Positions 27,717 through 34,929 of a stretch of 64,000 nucleotides of DNA are shown piece by piece; within the stretch, counting starts at the first letter, position 1, and every line of letters begins with the position of its first letter. This DNA comes from Bacteroidales bacterium (lineage in GTDB: Bacteria; Bacteroidota; Bacteroidia; Bacteroidales; UBA3824): contig JAEERW010000001.1 of assembly GCA_016286055.1 (NCBI GenBank), forward strand, positions 248,001-312,000, written 5' to 3'. Position numbers and translations under genes: made by a program. The notes under the pieces were generated by a model. It saw nothing but the letters and a program-made list of their open reading frames with translations, made no database searches and was not told where the DNA came from.

Positions 27717-28979
27717 ATGATGGAAAAGAGTTTGGCAAAACGGTTAATAGTTGAATATCAAGAATATGTCAATAATATTAAGTATATTGATCGCGATATC
27801 AAGGTAGATTATCAAGGCAACAATGTATTTGTGGGCTTACGACGAGCAGGTAAATCGTTTCTTTTGTTTCAAAGTATCCACAAAATCATTTCGCTCGGAC
27901 ACAATTTAAACGAAATCCTATTTTTTAATTTTGAGGACGACCGTGTTGGCGACCTTACCGTCAACGATTTGGATACCATTAAGTTGGCTTACGAAGAAAT
28001 GTTTGCCTACAAGCCGATTTTTTTTCTCGATGAAATTCAACTTGTAGACCATTGGGAAAAATTTGCCCGTCGGCTTGTAGATACAGGCTATCAGGTTTTT
28101 ATCACAGGTAGCAACGCCAAAATGCTCAGCCACGAAATTGCTACAACCCTCGGCGGACGATTTTATATCACTGAGGTTTTTCCTTTTTCTTTCCCTGAAT
28201 ATCTGAAAATAAACAATATTTCGCTTCCAAACAATTGGCAGTATACACCTGCTACTCAGATAGTAAGAAGTTTCCATTCGTTTTTTTTCAATGGCGGACT
28301 TCCCGAAGTAATTGTCAAGGACGAACTATTTAAGCGTGAATGGCTTAGCAGCCTTTTTAATAAGATATATTTCAGCGACTTGATAATGCGTTATTCAATA
28401 CGCAACAGCAAGGCTCTTAAAGTGATGATACGCAAGATGGCCGAAAGCGTGATGCAACCCGCCACTCACAATCGTATAGCCTCTGTGGTGTCGGCTGCGG
28501 GTTACAAAATTAAGTCCGAAACAGCATCGGAATACTGCCAATATCTCAACGATTCGTATCTGACATTTTCGATTGAAAATTTTGCCGCCAAATTGCAAGA
28601 TAAAATTTCGGTAAGGAAATATTATTTTATCGACAATGGCTTTATAAATCTGTTTGTTACCGATGCCGACACCTTGCTGTTAGAAAACCTTGTGGCTATT
28701 GCTCTCCGCCGAAAATTTCAGGGCGAACTTATGTATTTTAATTCCAATGTTGAGGTAGATTTTTACCTGCCTGATCAAAAAATAGCCTATCAAGTGTCGT
28801 ACAGCATCAAAGATGCCGCCACTCGCCAACGCGAAGTGAGAGCATTAATTCGACTCAATAATTACATTCCTCAAAATCAAATGTTTATAATCACCTACGA
28901 TGAAGAAGATACCATCTCCACCGATGGCTACACTATTAATGTTCTGCCTATATGGAAATGGCTGCTGTTGAATGGGTGA
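27717..28979 (+). CDS. AAA+ ATPase, COG1373/DUF4143 type
   Basis: Start at the ATG ATG pair 27717/27720, 25 nt after the -7 box; about 420 residues, the family's usual length. N-terminal AAA domain: Walker A GLRRAGKS (residues ~43-50), Walker B IFFLDEIQ (~101-108), sensor motif FITGSNAKMLSHE (~130-142), then the hallmark GGRFYITEVFPFSFPEYL. The C-terminal DUF4143 domain (restriction-nuclease-like fold) spans ~210-395, with VDFYLP and the closing NVLPIWKWLL. These proteins are widespread and of uncertain cellular role; nucleic-acid binding and a mobile or selfish life-style have been suggested. Single gene, own operator. The closing residues match the remnant at 61083 and, more loosely, that at 16351. 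Confidence 0.92.
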   Translation: MMEKSLAKRLIVEYQEYVNNIKYIDRDIKVDYQGNNVFVGLRRAGKSFLLFQSIHKIISLGHNLNEILFFNFEDDRVGDLTVNDLDTIKLAYEEMFAYKPIFFLDEIQLVDHWEKFARRLVDTGYQVFITGSNAKMLSHEIATTLGGRFYITEVFPFSFPEYLKINNISLPNNWQYTPATQIVRSFHSFFFNGGLPEVIVKDELFKREWLSSLFNKIYFSDLIMRYSIRNSKALKVMIRKMAESVMQPATHNRIASVVSAAGYKIKSETASEYCQYLNDSYLTFSIENFAAKLQDKISVRKYYFIDNGFINLFVTDADTLLLENLVAIALRRKFQGELMYFNSNVEVDFYLPDQKIAYQVSYSIKDAATRQREVRALIRLNNYIPQNQMFIITYDEEDTISTDGYTINVLPIWKWLLLNG

Positions 28980-28990
28980 TTATTCCATTT

Positions 28991-29119
28991 GTCAAAAATC
29001 TCAAAATGTTTTTACCCAAAAATGTCAAAAATCTCAAAATGTTTGCCCGATTTTGTCTGTTTTGTTAAAAATCTCAAAATGTTTTTGCCCGAAAATGTCA
29101 AAAATCTCAAAATCTTTGC
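28991..29119. repeat. Orphan four-copy repeat array
   Basis: Four near-identical units around CAAAAATCTCAAAATGTTTT begin at 28991, 29024, 29064 and 29097 (spacings 33, 40, 33). Ends CAAAAA/TTTTTG make a weak inverted repeat. The array starts 12 nt after the ATPase stop codon and has no gene it clearly controls. It is similar in size and phasing to the ATPase operators, so it may be the leftover of a lost ATPase locus. The stretch 29120-29242 holds nothing else that I can identify. Confidence 0.7.
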
Positions 29120-29242
29120 TGATTTTGGTTTTTTTAATAAATATGTTGCCTAATGAAATATCAATGCTGAAAAATTTTGGAGTATAAAAAGAGACAGGGG
29201 TAACGCTAAGGTGCGGGTAAAATGATTTGCTCATTGTAATCA

Positions 29243-29278
29243 AAGCATTTGGATCACATTTCTGCAATCCAAATGCTT
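29243..29278. terminator. Hairpin at the end of the dynamin-like operon
   Basis: Perfect 12-bp inverted repeat AAGCATTTGGAT (29243-29254) / ATCCAAATGCTT (29267-29278) with a 12-nt loop, just after the stop codon of the minus-strand operon's last gene. The plus-strand side is followed by ATTTTTC, the minus-strand side has no strong T-run, so termination strength is uncertain. Confidence 0.55.
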
Positions 29279-29283
29279 ATTTT

Positions 29284-30345
29284 TCACTCTTCTATTTTTT
29301 TCACCGAATCAAGTCGGAAAATAAAACTCTGTATCAAACTATCGTTGGCGTTATACATCTGCAACAACGTATCTGAAATACGAAGTTTCAAGTTACCATC
29401 GGTGTATGTACCAAGTGACAAAAAATCATTTTTCATTGTCTCTTTTTCGTAACCATTTCCAGATTGTATTACCGAAGTTATTGAGTCCGTTTCCAATTTT
29501 GTTAAGACCGTTTTCGGCGAGGGAGATGGCATCAGCCAAATCAAAAGACTTGCCATTATTAATCCCATTGTTACTACGGCTATTCCCACTTTCGTTGGGA
29601 ATGGTAGTGACTTTTTTTTTATTTCTATGGACGGCTGTTCTGTTTTTGCATTTGTTGAATACACTAACGCCTTAACGGTTGTATTGTCTTGGGTGTCGAA
29701 AAGTTTTTTTATCTTTTCTTCATTTACAGACATTGAAGTTATCAACAAAATAATTTTGTCTGTATCTGTTTCTTGTGTTGCATTTTCAAGTGCTGCTACA
29801 TAATTGGTTCTATCACTTTCTATCGGCAAAATACGGCAATAGTTTTCTTTTACTTCGGGCGCAATGCCGACTGTGTTGATGATTTCATTGTCAAGTTTTG
29901 CTTGAATTTTTTTTAACTTGGATGCAACAAGATCGTATGTATTTTGGTAGTGTACGCTTTCGCTGTTGATTTCGTCGAAAAACTGATCCTTAAATTCGTC
30001 GTCGAAATCTTTACCTAAAATACGGTATTTGTTGATAGGGTCATACATCAACAAAGCGGATTTGAAAAATTTGAAATCCTCTTTGCCGTCGCCGTTGTAA
30101 TTTACACTGACGGCAGCAAAAGAGGTATCACAAATACGGTTGTCGAAATCATATCTTTCTGACGGAATGGTGGAAAAGAAAAGATTTACTTTACTTTCCT
30201 TTGGATATATTTCAGCAATGACGGTCTCTTGGTGTTGTAGGATGAATCCATCAAACCTTTTGCGCCATTCATCTACTTTTGTGGCGTATTCGGTCGGGCA
30301 AAAGTAAGAATACTCCATCTTCCCGTTTGTGTTGATTGCAATCAT
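29284..30345 (-). CDS. Single-pass membrane protein of the dynamin-like operon
   Basis: The product has 353 residues; third gene of the minus-strand operon, 12 nt after the middle gene. No signal peptide. Residues 1-245 are soluble (first ~120 residues beta-rich: MEYSYFCPTEYA, VNLFFSTIPSERYDF, ALLMYDPINKYR); one transmembrane helix at ~251-272 (FPTKVGIAVVTMGLIMASLL); residues 273-353 lie on the far side and are helical. The likely topology is N-terminus in the cytosol, short C-terminal domain outside. I do not recognise a family. As the only membrane protein in the operon it may tether the two GTPases to the membrane; this is inference from order and topology only. AT-rich like its neighbours. 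Confidence 0.75.
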   Translation of the reverse strand: MIAINTNGKMEYSYFCPTEYATKVDEWRKRFDGFILQHQETVIAEIYPKESKVNLFFSTIPSERYDFDNRICDTSFAAVSVNYNGDGKEDFKFFKSALLMYDPINKYRILGKDFDDEFKDQFFDEINSESVHYQNTYDLVASKLKKIQAKLDNEIINTVGIAPEVKENYCRILPIESDRTNYVAALENATQETDTDKIILLITSMSVNEEKIKKLFDTQDNTTVKALVYSTNAKTEQPSIEIKKKSLPFPTKVGIAVVTMGLIMASLLIWLMPSPSPKTVLTKLETDSITSVIQSGNGYEKETMKNDFLSLGTYTDGNLKLRISDTLLQMYNANDSLIQSFIFRLDSVKKIEE

Positions 30346-30357
30346 TTTGTCTGATGA

Positions 30358-31557
30358 TTAGATGATTTTGTTGAAACCTTTGGTGAAACAACTATCTTTC
30401 TTTGCAATGTTGGTGAGTTCCTTTTCGATTTCGCCGATTCCGTTATAGAAATCAAGCACGAAATTCTTGTTGAATAAAGAATCAAGCCAATCAATAGGAT
30501 GTCGCATTTTTTCAATAAATGAACGGTTTTGGATTTCGTCAATCCATTTTTTAGCATCTCCGTACACATCGTCAATTTGGTTTTTCGCTCTTTTGAAAAT
30601 GACATCAAGTACTACTCCCGTACCGAGATAGTCGGGAATGTTGTCCTTTTTGAGGAACTTGTGCTTCATTTCGCCGTTCTCGAATGTCGAATGAACACAC
30701 TGAATACAGCCGATTGTTTCCATTGGAGTGTAAGTGATTTCCAATGAACTTGGTGCTTTTTTCAAAAGTTTGTCAATTGCCTCAGTGTATTTGCTTCTGA
30801 AACTAGTGAAACATTCTTTGGTTTTGGATTCTGTGACTCTGTGGGTGTGGTAGGTTTCCGATTTCATTGCAACAAATACCACTTTCGGATGATTGTCGCC
30901 TTTGGAATTGCGTGATAACGCCCATTCGTTACCCCATTCGTTGATGCAGTCTATGCTCATGTGGTCGCTGATATATCTGTCAAGAATTTCTCGATTGTCG
31001 GTAAGAGTATTCTGCATCAACAACATTGAATCGAAAGGTATCAACAAAACGGAACTATTTTTCAAATGAGTCTTGAATTCTTCTGTTTTTTCTTTTACTT
31101 CTCCTGCCACAATACCACCAGCGACATCCATTACGCAGAATGGAAGGTTCACTATGATAGTTTTACTATCTGAGGGAATTATGTGTTTGAACCTGATTGT
31201 GAATTTGAATTCGTTTATGGAATTTGTGGCTTGCAAGTTTGAAATTTTGCTCGTAATGTCGGCGTTGCTGTCGGCATCCTTGATTACTTGCAAAGCCCTT
31301 GTGTATTCCTTGATTCGAATTTCGGAATCCTCGTCAATAGTGATTTCAAAATTATCTGGATTGATGTGTTCTTTCATATATTTGAACAATGTGGCAAGCA
31401 ACGATGTTTTGCCCGCAGCACGAGGTGCAACCATCGAAATATTGATAGGTTCGAGGGTCGTGGTAACTATTTTCTTGCCTTCAATACTTTCTGTATTCGT
31501 ATTGTCTTTAACTGAATCGAATATTAGTTTGAGGTCTTTATATTCTTGATCTGTCAT
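30358..31557 (-). CDS. P-loop NTPase partner of the dynamin-like GTPase
   Basis: The product has 399 residues; 7 nt after the dynamin-like gene, so co-translated. Walker A is APRAAGKT (residues 44-51; the first Gly is Ala), the Walker B/switch II segment is CVMDVAGG (142-149, the G3 motif DxxG), and VVFVAMKSE (226-234) stands where NKxD is expected, with Glu in place of Asp. This is the TRAFAC/Ras-like arrangement rather than AAA+. The C-terminal ~150 residues are helical and unassigned. GTP as substrate is inferred. No transmembrane segment. Pairing of a small G-protein-like NTPase with a dynamin-like protein and a membrane protein is reminiscent of bacterial GTPase conflict systems, but I cannot name a matching described system. 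Confidence 0.75.
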   Translation of the reverse strand: MTDQEYKDLKLIFDSVKDNTNTESIEGKKIVTTTLEPINISMVAPRAAGKTSLLATLFKYMKEHINPDNFEITIDEDSEIRIKEYTRALQVIKDADSNADITSKISNLQATNSINEFKFTIRFKHIIPSDSKTIIVNLPFCVMDVAGGIVAGEVKEKTEEFKTHLKNSSVLLIPFDSMLLMQNTLTDNREILDRYISDHMSIDCINEWGNEWALSRNSKGDNHPKVVFVAMKSETYHTHRVTESKTKECFTSFRSKYTEAIDKLLKKAPSSLEITYTPMETIGCIQCVHSTFENGEMKHKFLKKDNIPDYLGTGVVLDVIFKRAKNQIDDVYGDAKKWIDEIQNRSFIEKMRHPIDWLDSLFNKNFVLDFYNGIGEIEKELTNIAKKDSCFTKGFNKII

Positions 31558-31564
31558 TTTGCTA

Positions 31565-33799
31565 TTATTTATTGAGTTTGTCTATGAGTTTAATTATTTC
31601 ATTGATACTATTGGTAAGTTCTTTTGTCGCTACCGCTTCACTTGAACTGCCAAAACGTTCGGGCCAAAGTTCGAGTCGGAATGCCTTACAAAAATTTTTG
31701 AAACAAGCACCTTTGATGTCATCATCGAATGATGATCTGTTTAGGCAGTCGTTGAAATATTCCATTTTTGCAAATAAGAATGATGCAATGACAAATGGTG
31801 TCTTGTCGCATATCAAAGATAATATTTCACCATTGACTCCAAGAACAATTTGGATTAGTTTGTTCTTATAATGCTCTCTTTCTTCTTCGCGAGGTGTTCC
31901 TTCTGGGCTTTTAAACGAATCGTCAGATATTAAGCCTCCGTTTACGCTATCATTGCTAATAGACTTTGCAAGTTTTGATTCTTCGACAAACGGATAGACA
32001 ATTTGGTTGAAACTGATTTTCTCACTTAGCAACGATTCCAATGCTGTTGTGAAAAATGGCATTTCAACTTCTTTGTCGGCTATTTTGTTTAGTAGTTCGT
32101 GAACGCCCTCGTCTCCACCTTGTGAAATGAAATCTTTTTTACCAACAAGTTCATTGAACTTCATTAAAATGTCGCTTTTTAGTTGCGAGAATAGTTTTTC
32201 TGCTATATTTTCAACATTACGATATTCGCGCCTAATGAATGTCCACAATCTAATTAATTCGTTAGTGGGACTTGGTACACCCTTCACGTTTTCACGTTCA
32301 TCAGCGAAATCAATGTCCCAATTAGGATTATCAAGGGGAGCGGCCTCTACTGCTTCGTATATTTTTTGTACTTCTGCATTGACAACTTTCCTAACTTCGC
32401 TGAGTTTAACTGCAACTTTATATTCATCTTCAAGACTATTAAACTTAGCCAAAGATTTGATCATTGCATTCTTTTTAATGTCAAATTCTTTTTCATCATC
32501 CTGAGTATATGGCAAATCGTCCTTGATTTGGTTAGCAATCTCGTTGACTTGTTTTTTCAGTTCGGTTACATCAAGTTGACTAATCCAACCATTGTATGTG
32601 TCCGAATCCAATGAGTCAATGTCATCGACAAGTTTGGTGAGGACATCAACCACGTCTTGATGAACCTTCGCATTGTTGAACGAACCGTCATTACTCAGTA
32701 CAGAGGTTTCATATTTGCGATATTCCTCGTCGTTGTGTGTGAAATTTTGCTCGATTCTTTTTTTAATAGAGTTAATCTGACCTTCAAGATTAACGTCTCC
32801 CTCCACCTTGTTAATAAAGAACGAGAGGAACTTGGTTTTATCTTTGACAAATTTCTGAGCACCTTTGATGGCATCAAAGGTTTTGAAATCTCTGTCGGGT
32901 TGAACTGCATTTGTCTTGAAAAGAAGTAAAACGGTGTCAACTTCATTGTTAAGACCATTCACCATATCTATGTCAACCCTTGGACATTCTCCCATACCAG
33001 GTAGGTCAACAAGTGTGAGTTTGATTTGATTGTTGCCAAGTGCTGTAAATGGACAATATATCTTTACGACTTTAACAACAGGCCAAAAATGAATATTGTC
33101 ATCTTTGCCTTGGAAATACGTTACGTAGTCGGCAAGGTCTGCAAGGTCAATCTCCTTTTGGTAGTTCTCTTTGATGTGTTCTTTAAGGTATGGCAAAGAT
33201 TTTTGTGCCTCCTGCAATTTGCTAATTTCATAACGTTCTGTCGAATCTGAACTATTATTGTAGATCCTGTCAAGGTTCAGATTCTCGAAATCTGCAATAT
33301 CAGAAACATCGTTTTTGTATTGCTCAGGCAAATAAGCCTTTACAAGTTCGATGAATTGTTGTTTGTTCCTGAAATAAACAATTGCTCGTTTTTCGGAACT
33401 ATTGATGATGATAGATTTTGCGGCTGTTGTAGAGTCACCGGCGTGTTTGCCTTTTGCCCTTGGAAGTTGAACGCCTGATATGGCTTCGAGCAACGTACTT
33501 TTTCCTGCCTGCGTAGCACCTGCAACGCCAAGATTAATGGTGTCCCGGTTGAAACGGTTGATTAACGGTTCGGAATCTTTAAGAATTTGATCTATTGATT
33601 CCTTCGCTTGATTGAGTTTCTCTTTGTAGATGGCTTTGTTCTCGAAAGAACTTGCTGATACTTTTTGATAGCACTCTTGAACTTGTGTTCTCAATTTGTT
33701 CAGCAAATCTACTTTGCCGTTCACGAGGGTTTTGTAATGCTCTCTTTTTTTGACGGCTTTGTCGATTGCTTGTTGAATTTTGTCTAATATCTCTGCCAT
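31565..33799 (-). CDS. Dynamin-like large GTPase
   Basis: The product has 744 residues; first gene of the minus-strand operon. An N-terminal helical stalk segment (~1-85) precedes the GTPase domain: G1 GATQAGKS (94-101), G2 region GDSTTAAKS (~121-129), G3 DLPGMGE (265-271), G4 INKVE (329-333; Glu where most GTPases have Asp). The large insert between G1 and G3 and the long helical C-terminus (~400-744) fit the dynamin superfamily, which remodels or bridges membranes on GTP hydrolysis. There is no transmembrane helix, so membrane contact would be peripheral or through the third gene. Bacterial dynamin-like proteins are linked to membrane repair, vesicles and phage tolerance; which applies here is unknown. 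AT-rich relative to the flanking core genes. Confidence 0.85.
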   Translation of the reverse strand: MAEILDKIQQAIDKAVKKREHYKTLVNGKVDLLNKLRTQVQECYQKVSASSFENKAIYKEKLNQAKESIDQILKDSEPLINRFNRDTINLGVAGATQAGKSTLLEAISGVQLPRAKGKHAGDSTTAAKSIIINSSEKRAIVYFRNKQQFIELVKAYLPEQYKNDVSDIADFENLNLDRIYNNSSDSTERYEISKLQEAQKSLPYLKEHIKENYQKEIDLADLADYVTYFQGKDDNIHFWPVVKVVKIYCPFTALGNNQIKLTLVDLPGMGECPRVDIDMVNGLNNEVDTVLLLFKTNAVQPDRDFKTFDAIKGAQKFVKDKTKFLSFFINKVEGDVNLEGQINSIKKRIEQNFTHNDEEYRKYETSVLSNDGSFNNAKVHQDVVDVLTKLVDDIDSLDSDTYNGWISQLDVTELKKQVNEIANQIKDDLPYTQDDEKEFDIKKNAMIKSLAKFNSLEDEYKVAVKLSEVRKVVNAEVQKIYEAVEAAPLDNPNWDIDFADERENVKGVPSPTNELIRLWTFIRREYRNVENIAEKLFSQLKSDILMKFNELVGKKDFISQGGDEGVHELLNKIADKEVEMPFFTTALESLLSEKISFNQIVYPFVEESKLAKSISNDSVNGGLISDDSFKSPEGTPREEEREHYKNKLIQIVLGVNGEILSLICDKTPFVIASFLFAKMEYFNDCLNRSSFDDDIKGACFKNFCKAFRLELWPERFGSSSEAVATKELTNSINEIIKLIDKLNK

Positions 33800-33848
33800 A
33801 CTATTAGATGTTAATAATTTAGTAGTTATTACTTTGTTTAATTGTCGT

Positions 33849-33887
33849 CAAATATCGTATCTCTACTGTGCCAAATCGCGGCACAGT
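33849..33887 (-). promoter_or_regulatory. Probable promoter and palindrome of the dynamin-like operon
   Basis: On the minus strand GATATTTG (33856 to 33849; one mismatch to TAnnTTTG) lies 49 nt before the ATG. Just upstream an 8-bp palindrome ACTGTGCC / GGCACAGT (33865-33887, 7-nt centre) covers the -33 region. It could be an operator; as a terminator it has no good T-run on the minus strand. Confidence 0.45.
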
Positions 33888-33935
33888 CTCGAACTTTTTT
33901 TGAGAACTGCATCAGAAACTATCAGGAAGGGATAT

Positions 33936-34173
33936 AAAAAAAGCGTAGTCTGCTTTTTGCGTTATACCTCAATATTGAAGGTCCTAGGAAAACCTGAAAG
34001 GAGAAGATATAACAATGCACACCACGCTCATATACTGAGCCGGTCGCCGTGCTGTTTCTCCCTCCTTTGAAAATTTCCTAGGTTCTCAATATTGGAGATA
34101 ACAGCACAACTTCCGAATAATTTTTCAACTATTCTCTCTGCTGAGGGCACATACATATCGCCCTCAATATTTC
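33936..34173 (-). ncRNA. Long rod-shaped RNA candidate, possibly 6S-like
   Basis: Minus-strand unit with its own promoter: TATATTTG (34186 to 34179) and TTG 21 nt further upstream. A first hairpin TGAGGGC/GCCCTCA (34143-34166) is followed by a ~135-nt rod: paired blocks GTTAT/ATAAC, AATATTGA/TCAATATT (33971-33978 with 34086-34093), CCTAGGAAA/TTTCCTAGG (33983-33991 with 34074-34082), AAAGGAG/CTCCTTT, GCAC/GTGC and an apical GCTCA/TGAGC (34026-34040), separated by small internal loops. It ends in AAAAAGC...GCTTTTTTT, terminator-like. A rod with own promoter and terminator resembles 6S RNA; the Bacteroidales-1 motif has been proposed to be a 6S variant. An inverted-repeat DNA element (MITE) is the alternative. 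It has no ORF of note. Confidence 0.5.
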
Positions 34174-34313
34174 GTTATCAAATATACAAAAAGCGTAAAT
34201 ACAAACGCAAGTTTTTTACAACTTTTTTTCAAAAAAAATGTAAGGTGGTGGAAATTAGCGGATTTTATTATAATATATATAATATAAGGTGTCATTCTAT
34301 CCGAAATTATTTT

Positions 34314-34344
34314 TTGCATATTCCCCAAAAAATCCCTACCTTTG
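34314..34344 (+). promoter_or_regulatory. Bacteroidota promoter for tsaC-prfB
   Basis: TTG at 34314-34316 (within a T-run), 20-nt spacer, TACCTTTG at 34337-34344, 24 nt before the tsaC ATG. The interval 34187-34313 is AT-rich with no other feature that I can support. Confidence 0.65.
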
Positions 34345-34367
34345 CCCCAAAATTTATTTAACCAACT

Positions 34368-34928
34368 ATGCAGAACGACATTTCAGCCGCTTTATCAGCA
34401 TTACAAGAGGGTAAGGTTATTCTTTACCCCACCGACACTGTTTGGGGATTGGGTTGCGACGCCACTAATCCCGACGCCGTGGACCGTATTTTTGAAATCA
34501 AAAACCGTCCCGATTCCAAATCTATGCTCGTGTTGGTTTCTAACTTTATTATGCTGCAACAATACGTGGAATCGGTGCCGTTCCGCGCTGTGGAACTTAT
34601 GGACGAGGCTGTGTCACCCCTTACCGTTATCTATCCCGAGGCTCGCAATCTTGCCAACAACCTCACCGCCGAGGATGGCAGCATCGGTATCCGTATCCCC
34701 GACGACGATTTTTGCAAAACTCTTATTTCAGAATTTGGAAAACCTATCGTATCCACATCTGCCAATATATCAGGTCATAAGCCAGCGGCATTTTACGCAC
34801 AAATTGAAGACGAAATCAAGCAAGCGGTAGATTACATCGTAAAATATCGTCAAGACGATACCACTGAGGTGTCGCCATCGTCGATTATCAAGGTCAACTA
34901 CAACGGAACTATCACAAAGATAAGATAA
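34368..34928 (+). CDS. tsaC: L-threonylcarbamoyladenylate synthase (Sua5/YrdC/TsaC family)
   Basis: The product has 186 residues, the size of the short YrdC/TsaC form without the Sua5 extension. Diagnostic segments: VILYPTDTVWGLGCDA (residues ~17-32), IKNRPDSKSMLVLV (~45-58) and GKPIVSTSANISGH (~124-137), which line the ATP/threonine pocket. The enzyme condenses L-threonine, bicarbonate and ATP to threonylcarbamoyl-AMP, the first step of t6A37 modification of ANN-decoding tRNAs. Cytosolic. It is followed by prfB after a single base, so the two translation-related genes are coupled. Note that two paralogue types (TsaC and YciO) exist; I prefer TsaC because the core motifs are canonical, but cannot exclude YciO. 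Confidence 0.85.
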   Translation: MQNDISAALSALQEGKVILYPTDTVWGLGCDATNPDAVDRIFEIKNRPDSKSMLVLVSNFIMLQQYVESVPFRAVELMDEAVSPLTVIYPEARNLANNLTAEDGSIGIRIPDDDFCKTLISEFGKPIVSTSANISGHKPAAFYAQIEDEIKQAVDYIVKYRQDDTTEVSPSSIIKVNYNGTITKIR

Positions 34929-34929
34929 T

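Noticed and set aside
28991-29119. CRISPR array
   Set aside because: Only four units, unit plus spacer of 33-40 nt is too short, the intervening sequence is not unique, and no cas gene is nearby.
28972-29267. Overlapping small frames over the repeat array on both strands
   Set aside because: They are translations of the repeats themselves (recurring EIF and SQNV units) with no start signals or conserved residues.
29243-29278. Attachment site or transposon end
   Set aside because: A perfect 12-bp hairpin right behind an operon is better explained as a transcription terminator; no partner copy seen at the other end of the block.
33865-33887. Rho-independent terminator on the plus strand
   Set aside because: The T-run begins 8 nt after the stem, and no plus-strand transcript would end there; a regulatory palindrome is more likely.
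33936-34173. Group II intron piece or retron RNA
   Set aside because: No reverse transcriptase nearby, no domain V hallmark; the symmetrical rod fits 6S-like RNA or a MITE better.
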